A DNA stretch of 18,583 nucleotides, taken from contig JASMLG010000109.1 in the NCBI GenBank assembly GCA_030748805.1, forward strand, positions 1 to 18,583, written 5' to 3'. Shown here piece after piece: positions 10,094-17,500 of the stretch (its first letter is position 1; the number at the start of each line of letters is the position of its first letter). The translations under genes were made by a program, and so were the position numbers. The notes below the pieces were generated by a model. That model was not told the origin of the DNA. It saw nothing but the letters and a program-made list of their open reading frames with translations, and made no database searches. The stretch comes from Phycisphaerales bacterium (lineage in GTDB: Bacteria; Planctomycetota; Phycisphaerae; Phycisphaerales; SM1A02).

Positions 10094-10125
10094 CAAAGGG
10101 CGTGGTTTTAAAACCACGCCCTTTG
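10094..10125 (-). terminator. Perfect 32-bp palindrome, rho-independent terminator
   Basis: Two 16-base arms are exact reverse complements with no gap (10094-10109 and 10110-10125). As RNA they form a 12-bp GC-rich stem (CAAAGGGCGTGG with its complement) and a TTTTAAAA loop. On the - strand it begins 18 bp after the stop of the GACC-repeat gene and is followed by TCTTTG, a short T-rich tail, so it should end that transcript. Because it is symmetric it may also stop + strand transcription. It lies 20 bp before the uppS start, so partial readthrough into uppS is possible. Confidence 0.75.
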
Positions 10126-10143
10126 GTTTGTGAACAAAATCAA

Positions 10144-11139
10144 TTATGGGCAAATACCCCAAGCACTAACAACTGCAAGGACATCTGTCACATCGACTAA
10201 ACCATCACCGTTAACGTCACCTTCACAACTTGTTGGGCATTCAACAATTTCACAATGTGTTGTAGAATCAAAAGTACCTAGAACTGAAGCACATTCATCT
10301 TCGTGTAACATTAAGCAACCGCCATTGATACAGCATGCACCAATCATTGAGCCGCCATCACACTCAACATATTCGCAAAGCACACCAGGTCCATGCCAAT
10401 CGCCCCCCTCATTGAAACAAACATCCTCCGGAATCATGAAGCACATATTCTCTACGCAGCATGCGCCATCTTCTGGTTCGCCGCAATTTACATCTCCACA
10501 ATGAACTCCGATACCGGCAAATTCACCACCAAGTTTCATACATGTCATCGGAAGTACTTCTTCGCAGAAGCCATCGATACAGCATGCACCAATTTCTTCG
10601 TTAACACATTCGACAGCATCGCAACTTGTATTGTGCCATTGTCCACCTTCCTGCAAGCAGTGCTCTTCTGTAAGATCAAAGCACATGTCATCTAAGCAGC
10701 ATGCACCGTTTCCACTACCAGAACACTGAGCATCTTCACATGAGCCGCCTACCCAGATTCCATTGCTCATGTAGCAGTCTTCCATTCCGATCATTTTACA
10801 CTCACTATCAAAACAACAGGCTCCGACTGTGATGTCATCACATTCAACCATGTCGCAATCCAATCCATGCCATTGTCCACCTTCCTGAGCACAGTGCTCA
10901 GGTGTCAACATAATGCAATCTGCACCAATACAACAAGCGCCTTCTTGGCCACTACCATCGCAAGAATCGTACGCGCACTCGGTACCTTCACCATGCCATT
11001 CACCACCGTGCTGGACACATGATTCTTCAGGTTCTTCCATGCATTGTCCATTGAAACAGCAAGCACCAAATGCTCCTCCACCACCACAAGTATCATTTCC
11101 ACAAACTGAGCCAGCGCCCTGCCACTGACCACCATTCAT
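10144..11139 (-). CDS. GACC-repeat cysteine-rich protein with dockerin-like C-terminus
   Basis: The 331-residue frame from the only in-frame ATG consists of tandem repeats of about 39 residues with the pattern GACC-x4-C-x7-C-x4-GG-x-W-x-G-x5-C-x4-C. Seven complete units are present (for example GACCFNGQCMEEPEESC). Six cysteines per unit suggest three disulfides each and an extracellular location. The C-terminus, CEGDVNGDGLVDVTD then VLAVVSAWGICP, is a single dockerin-type EF loop (D-V-N-G-D-G). Such tails are frequent in Phycisphaerae secreted proteins and may act in sorting or attachment (inference). There is no signal peptide and no ribosome binding site at the ATG, and repeat-coding sequence continues upstream without a start. 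The gene is therefore probably 5'-truncated or frameshifted. The next gene upstream carries the same repeat family. Confidence 0.7.
   Translation of the reverse strand: MNGGQWQGAGSVCGNDTCGGGGAFGACCFNGQCMEEPEESCVQHGGEWHGEGTECAYDSCDGSGQEGACCIGADCIMLTPEHCAQEGGQWHGLDCDMVECDDITVGACCFDSECKMIGMEDCYMSNGIWVGGSCEDAQCSGSGNGACCLDDMCFDLTEEHCLQEGGQWHNTSCDAVECVNEEIGACCIDGFCEEVLPMTCMKLGGEFAGIGVHCGDVNCGEPEDGACCVENMCFMIPEDVCFNEGGDWHGPGVLCEYVECDGGSMIGACCINGGCLMLHEDECASVLGTFDSTTHCEIVECPTSCEGDVNGDGLVDVTDVLAVVSAWGICP
10635..10887. repeat. 19-bp direct repeat, two units apart
   Basis: The sequence GCCATTGTCCACCTTCCTG occurs at 10635-10653 and at 10869-10887. The offset is 234 bp, exactly two 39-codon repeat units. 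The encoded units are also alike (EHCAQEGGQWHG and EHCLQEGGQWHN), which points to a duplication of a two-unit block or recent gene conversion. Confidence 0.8.
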
Positions 11140-11280
11140 TTCACAAATATCTTGCGACGTAGAGTCAAAACATTGTCCCTTCGCACAGCATGCACCAAGA
11201 TCATCATTCCCACCGCATGCATCGCAAGTAGTACCTTCACCCTGCCAATCGCCGCCGAGTTTGATACAGTAATTTTCTGG
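11140..11280 (-). pseudogene. In-frame repeat-coding extension lacking a start codon
   Basis: Forty-seven codons upstream of the ATG at 11139, in the same frame, encode PENYCIKLGGDWQGEGTTC, then a linker, then GACCAKGQCFDSTSQDIC. This is a half repeat plus most of a full repeat, so it was clearly coding. The segment is closed upstream by TGA at 11281-11283 and contains no ATG, GTG or TTG. Either the 5' end of the gene has been lost or frameshifted, or translation enters this frame by an unusual route. Confidence 0.7.
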
Positions 11281-11284
11281 TCAT
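11237..11284 (-). other. Short out-of-frame ORF behind an ideal Shine-Dalgarno
   Basis: ATG at 11284 lies 6 bases after a perfect AAAGGAGG. It reads only 15 codons (MTRKLLYQTRRRLAG) before TGA. It covers the start of the repeat-coding extension but one base out of its frame. It could be a leader peptide, the true start of a frameshifted gene, or a chance product of repeat-derived sequence (AAA GGA GGT would read K-G-G). I do not claim it is expressed. Confidence 0.3.
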
Positions 11285-11290
11285 TACTGA

Positions 11291-11298
11291 CCTCCTTT
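11291..11298 (-). promoter_or_regulatory. Consensus ribosome binding site AAAGGAGG
   Basis: On the - strand AAAGGAGG is followed after TCAGTA by ATG at 11284, which is optimal spacing. It is the strongest ribosome binding site I see in the window, yet the frame it opens closes after 15 codons. It is the only good initiation signal close to the GACC gene. Confidence 0.5.
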
Positions 11299-11317
11299 GA
11301 TGTAATTCTAACCCACC

Positions 11318-11362
11318 TTAGCTCACTGTCCTAAATACTAGGATCACCTCTATACTTTTCAT
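11318..11362 (-). other. Second short ORF with ribosome binding site in the leader
   Basis: AAAAGGAG (GGAG at 11370-11373) precedes ATG 11362 by 7 bases. The frame encodes 14 residues, MKSIEVILVFRTVS, then TAA. A lysine followed by a hydrophobic run looks like the beginning of a signal peptide cut short. It is in the same frame as the 15-codon ORF downstream. It could be a remnant of the original start of the GACC gene or a leader peptide; evidence is weak. Confidence 0.25.
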
Positions 11363-11419
11363 TCCATTTCTCCTTTTAATGACAATTTTCAATATCTTAG
11401 ATTGCAAAACTTTGATTCT

Positions 11420-11493
11420 TATGCTCATAGCATATCGCCAAGCAGTTCCAAAATAAAATGAAAATCGATTTGTATTCGAATTAACTTCGATTT
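11420..11493. repeat. Cluster of short palindromes in the leader of the GACC gene
   Basis: Three inverted repeats lie between the upstream terminator and the GACC gene: TATGCT-CAT-AGCATA (11420-11434), TCGAA-TTAAC-TTCGA (11476-11490), and AAATCGA (11462-11468) pairing with TCGATTT (11487-11493). They could be operators or RNA stems. The rest of the gap (about 11299-11517) holds no convincing gene or promoter that I can name. Confidence 0.35.
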
Positions 11494-11517
11494 CTTGACC
11501 TACGGCCATTTTTACAT

Positions 11518-11566
11518 AAAAAAACCCGCCCCGTACGTCATTTGCGGATGAGCGTGGCGAGACGGG
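11518..11566 (-). terminator. Rho-independent terminator of the giant gene
   Basis: On the - strand, CCCGTCTC (11559-11566) pairs with GGGGCGGG (11525-11532) over 8 positions, two of them G-U. The inner stem ACG(C)TCAT/ATGACGT extends the structure, and seven T residues follow directly (11524-11518). It begins 20 bp after the stop codon of the giant gene, so it should end that transcript before the GACC gene. Confidence 0.88.
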
Positions 11567-11586
11567 CAAAAATAGCAATCTAAATA

Positions 11587-14500
11587 TTAGTTGGGTAATT
11601 TCTCAAAATACAGAATCTTTGGCTTGTCTGCAGGGGTGTTGACATTACTGCGATCTACCAACAAGACATACCTACTGTCGTCAACGATGTATTTGAGGTC
11701 AGTTGCATCCCATTTTCCGTTAATCGGGTTCTTTTTAAATGTACGAATGCGCATGTGTACAGTAAACATATCACTTCTCGTTGTAATCAGGTTAGAGATA
11801 CCTGCTTGCAGCATATTCATCTCTTCAGAATCACCGCTAACACCGTCACCAATCATTGGATCCTCTACGTAATATTCTCTAGGGTTCACATCGATACTCA
11901 ACGGAGCACCTACACCGGTTCCTATCCAGTCCGTACCAGAACCAACATTCTCAGAAAACGGTTCAAGAGCAGCAAAATCAATACGCCACGAGTCCTCATC
12001 TTTGATCGATTGATGCAAGTTGATAATGTCCCATGGTTCAACAACATCATCTAACAGAGCAGTTTGTTGCAAAAGACCAATTTCTGAAGGTGAAGAGAAA
12101 CCACGTGTATCTTTAATTCCAACTCCTGGAGTCAATCCCAAAGTTGCCGAACGTAAACTGTAATAATTATTACTTTCATTAAAGCCAGCAGAATAATTAG
12201 GACCACCTGTAAACCCTGTATCAGTCAAAACTGCGTCCCAATTCAAATCGTTGTAGCCACCATTTGCCAAGTCCCTCCATTGGATGATTGATTCAGGAAT
12301 TAACGAACGGGGGTTCTGGTCATTACCTGAATTGCCAGACGGGTGAACGGTCTTATACATGTGTGGTAATGTGCGGAGCGTCTCAACAGAGGCAGTATTT
12401 ATGTTTATAAGACCTGGTGTTGTCTTTCCAGAATAACCATGAGCGTTGTAAAAAGAAAACGCATAGGAATCTGATTCAAAATCCAAGTTGTCATCTGGGT
12501 CAAGATTTCCATAATTTGGATCTTGTGGATTCGTAACTAATCCACCATCACCATCTAAGTCCGGCCTACCTGAGCCATCGCAAACGAATGAGTCCAAAAT
12601 TCGGGAAGCAATCGCCTGCCTTGGCCATGGGTTGTAAAGAGAAGCAAGATTATTATTTGAATCAAGACCACTACGTCCATCCATCATAAACGGTGTTGGT
12701 AAACTATTTTGACCACCACTTCCCTGTGGAACAAACCGTAACCGGTTGACCTTTTCATCCAGAACTACCTTATTGTTATTGATTGATGCAACCCAAGGCG
12801 CATACCAGTCGTTTACGCTTGGATACATAAACTCACTAAAGGTAGTAATTGTGCCTGCATCAAGTTGTGAACCGCCATCAAGTGGCGAATCTGGAAGATT
12901 TAAATATGAATTTAGTGCAGTTGAATCGTATGCGCCCTCAATCATGTGACCAAAGAGCCAAACATTTAACAATTCACCTACTTGATCGAAGTCGCCATCC
13001 TTTTGCAGCATTTGCATAGGAAACGACATTGGCATATCCGTTTCACTCTTTCCAATAACGCCATCTGAATCTGTATCAAAAAATGCTGGAGTATCAGAAG
13101 ATGTTTTGTCGCCATCTGCGTCCACTGTTTGACCATACCAACCCTTATCTGGATATGACCATGGTTCTGGCTGCCCATACAATGGGTCCTCTGTTCGGTT
13201 CATATCAAAGTAAGTTGGTTTACGAATGCGCATTCCACCTTGAACTTCGCCAGGACTAGAGCCCGGGTCAAGTGGATCGGTTGGAGGGCGATATTCTCCA
13301 GCCCGAGGAGACCAAACCTCAACAGTGAACCATGGGTCTGGGCTGTCAGGTAGTAAATCAGGGTCTCCAGAGTCAGGATTACCGTCTCCATTCATATCAT
13401 CTGGATCACCAGGTTGTGCAGGATAAGAACCGGGTGCATATTCCTTTGTCCAATGGAAGGCAGATGTGTATTTCATTGGATTTGCTTTTGTATATGGGTC
13501 ACTTACTACAGTTCTAAGTTCATCGCTGCGAATAAAGTCACGAGTTGAAAATACATACCTAGGATTTTTTTCCCAAGCGTCAATTACATCATTATGCCAA
13601 CCATCCTCTGTAGGTAAATCATTAGCCCATGCGCGAGTAACTCGATCCCACTGAACAAGCAATGTTTCTGTTCCTTCTTGAAATTCAATTCCAGTATCGA
13701 GATATCTTCTAAAGACATTTTCATCATCCAAACTATCACTTAGGATATTCCATTCTGCCTCAAGGTCAGTAACGACTCTCTTGTCAAACTTCTCAGATGC
13801 ATTAGGTGGATCGATGCGATCAACCAGAACACGTTCAACTGTAAAACCAGCTGCTGTTCCATTGTCAAATTTATAGAGCGCTATCCCGTGTTGATTACCT
13901 TGGGTCAAATTATCGTAATCGGCTTTACGGCTAGATCCCCAAGCAGTAATTGGAACCTCTTGAATTAAAGTATTAGATACATGATCTAAATTATCGAGAT
14001 CAAGAAAATCTAACCAGTCATCCTCAAAGTCACGATCACCAATTTCGGGAACAGTAGGAATCGATTGCGGCATCGAATAAAGAATTAAAGTTGCAGGATT
14101 CTCGTAAGTAGCAGGAGGCAACTTTAAATCTAATCCACTAAGAACATATTCCTGTCCAAACCACTCAATAGAATAATCGTTTAAATCAATTTCGACATCG
14201 AATGGGTTTACCAGTTGTACAACCGAAACCGTTTCTTGGAAATCATCCCACATATATTGTTGTGCAAATTCGTCAACTCTATCGTCAACAATGAAGTTCG
14301 CAGTGCAAGGTTCATCAATACATTCTGCATCTTTAATGAACAATCCGCCAATTGCATCGCAACACCCTTCGTCAACAACTTCAATACAACTTCCACTGCC
14401 AAAGCAACATGCGCCACCAGCAATACATGGATTTGGAGCACATAGAATTCCATCACCTTGATAAGCACCACCAAGTTCCAAACAAATATCCTCTGGTATA

Positions 14501-17500
14501 TATGAACACTCGGACGGACAAATACAGCACGCTCCACCACATTCTTGACTTTCACATAACTCTCCTGGTCTCCAAGTGCCACCAAGAGTTAACATGCAAT
14601 ATTCTTCAAAGCTTGGAATACTTTGAATGTCTACACATGTTCCACTTTCCAAACAGCAAGAACCACCAGGAGGGTCGCACAAGACATCAGTACAAACTGA
14701 ACCTACTCCAATAAAAGTACCTGGAGCGTCACCATTATCATCTAAGCCCTCGCATGAGTTTTCAGACATAACATCACAACCGCCTGCCCACAAACAACAC
14801 GCTCCAATGCATGGCTTTTCACTACACGATACACCGCCATAGAATAAACCACCTAGGTTATTACAAACTGCATCGTTGAGAACCTCAATACAGTGGTCAC
14901 TTTCACCATTTTCTAAACAGCATGCACCAGTGTTGCATGATAAAGACGAGCAATTACCTCCAGCCCAGTTACCGCCAGCTTCAGTACATGTAATCTGATA
15001 AACGTTAATACAACCAAGTGGCTCCATGCAACAAGCGCCAAAATCCCCTAAACCGCAAGGGTCACCTGTTGAACAATCACCAACAATGAATGTTCCACCA
15101 TTGTCCACACACTCAGCCTGTGACAAATCGTCACACGTATCTGCTATACAACAAGCCCCATTTGAACAAGGAGAAGTATCACACATTCTAAACTCATTAA
15201 AGGTGCCACCTTCAGCAGCACAATCAGTTGATGATTTATCTTCACACGTATCATCCGGCAAACAGCATGCACCCAAACAAGGGCTTTGGCTACAGTTAAA
15301 TCCATCCTGCCAAACTCCACCAAGCGCATCGCAATTACCTTCAATTTCATCGATACAAGTTGCATTATCTAGACAACAAGCCCACTCTGGATCGCATGGA
15401 TTCTCTGCACAAGAGACCAACTCACCTTGATATTCGCCACCCAAAGTGTCGCAGACCTCTTCTGACACAACATTTTGGCAATAACCTGTTTCAAGACAAC
15501 ATGCGCCACGAATTGAACCTGAGCCACATGGAACCGTTCCGCACAATACTCCGTCCCCCTCATAAGTACCACCTAGAAGAACACATGCTTCGCTCATCAC
15601 ATCAAGGCAACCGCCATCATCTGGATCTTCAGGATCATCCGGAAGGCAACATGCACCTAGAGGAACACATGGGCTTGACTCGCAAAAGGCACCACCACCT
15701 ATGAAGAAACCACCAAATTCATCGCACATTTCATTCAGCAAATTTTCACACCCACCAGTGCTAAAGCAACACGCTCCACGACATGGATTTGAAGCACAAA
15801 ACATTCCTTGAATGTAAACACCGTTTAGAGCAACGCAAGTTTCAACAGATACATCTTCACAAACACCCTCACCCAAACAACAAGAACCAAAACATGGGTC
15901 TATTTGGCAGTTTTCCCCTGCGAGGAATTCTCCTCCAAGTACTACGCATTCGTCAATCGATTGCACTTCTTGACAAGTTGAACCACTAACGCAGCACACT
16001 CCTGCCAAATCACAAGTTGTTCCAGCACATGACATTCCAGTACCCATGTAATTACCGCCAAGATCAGAACAACCGTTCTCACCAATTTCCACGCAAATTG
16101 CGTAATCAACACAACAAGCTCCAAGACATGGAGCAACTGCACAGAACTGGTTAAACGAGTAGTTGCCACCCAGAGAATCACATGCTCCTTGACTAACAAC
16201 GTTCAAACAAGTTCCACTATCAAGACAACATGAGCCAAGCAGGGTGCAACTAGTTGTAGCGCAACTTGTTGAATAATCATCAAAGACACCATCTAACTGA
16301 GCACAACTATATTGAGAGACCTCAACACAGGTGCTTTCATTACCGTTAATCAAATCCCTTCCGAGCACACAGCAAGAACCTTCGCATGGTGTATCTTCAC
16401 AATTGGTGCCATCCCCGAGATATACCGCTTCGTCTCCAAAGTAAAGCACACAATTATCTTCTATTGTGACTATACACCCTCCCTCCGGTAAACAGCAAGC
16501 TCCAAATTCGCATACAACAAATTCGCATACTGATTCAACTCCTTGAAAATCTCCGTTTAGGGCGACGCAAGTATTTTCAGAAATAACATCACAATATCCA
16601 TCTAAACAACAAGCACCGTATTCTATTTTTGTCTCTGCTCCATGAACGTGACCGATAAAGGCCTCTAGGATAAACGGTTGTGCTTCCAAGCCAAGCATCT
16701 GGACAGCTTGTTGATTCGGACCTTGAATTGGAGTGTCCTTTACAGCAACTGGCTGAGAAATCAAATCTCCATTTCCCTGACGACCAAGGATTGGTGGAAC
16801 AATAGCTGCGGACAAAGGTAAAGCCGACCTGGGAGCCCACTCGACTAACCCGTTGTCTGTTACTTCAGAATCAAGGGATGCTTTAAAATGAGTATACGAA
16901 TGTTGACGCCAATTCGAATCATCGTCTCGATAGGCAAGGAGGTTTGAAGCCAGACCAGCTGCCATCAAACGAGTTTGGTTGTAGTAGTCAACACCAAATG
17001 TACCTTGGTTGAACTGAACTGTTGGATTAAATGGGAATTCACCTGCACTACTTGTATATTCACCTAATGGACCTTTTGCGTTGAGTTGAGTAGACCCATT
17101 AGTTGGGTCATCAATAAAGGCAGTTGACATTCCAACTTCTTGCCCATCTGTCATTGCTAAAAGTATCTGCAAAGGAGCGCGTTCTGCAAGAGTCAAACGA
17201 CCATCATCTATTTCTTCCCACCAGCCATCATTCAAATCCAGTGAATTATTGCCATCCTGATAGTACTCACGCAAATCAACTTTTCTCCGCATACTCTCCA
17301 GCCAATTCGCAACAGCCCACCTGCCTTTTACTTCACCGCCCCCCCCAGTAAGAGCCCGAGTGATTTCATAACCTACTTTAGTTGGCAACGTAGCACCAAA
17401 ATATGCAAGACCATCCTCAAAACCATACTTGCTGAAATAAATATCAATATCAAAGGAGTCATAGCCAGTTGGAAGTTCCAATAGAGTCGGATCATGACGA

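Larger units (their letters stand above)
10237..11280 (-). repeat. GACC repeat array, 8 full units plus a half unit
   Basis: Reading the frame of the small GACC gene back to 11280 gives one half repeat (beginning PENYCIKLGGDWQG) and eight complete units, each opening GACC (GACCAKG, GACCFNG, GACCIGA, GACCFDS, GACCLDD, GACCIDG, GACCVEN, GACCING). Units share six cysteines and a central GG(Q/D/E)W. The array ends just before the dockerin-like tail. The first unit and the half unit lie upstream of the annotated ATG. Confidence 0.85.

Noticed and set aside
11318..11509. A 63-codon - strand frame upstream of the GACC gene (MAVGQEIEVNS...)
   Set aside because: Its ATG has no ribosome binding site, it starts right after a terminator, and its residues resemble no family. 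The better initiation signals lie inside it.
14352..15704. Several + strand open frames rich in Gln, His, Pro and Ser
   Set aside because: They are antisense shadows of the cysteine/glycine repeat codons of the giant gene. They lack ribosome binding sites and family resemblance.
14305..16617. Regular periodic repeats resembling a CRISPR or DNA tandem repeat
   Set aside because: The period is in codons, DNA copies are diverged, and the conserved pattern (GACC plus cysteines) is at protein level in one continuous frame.
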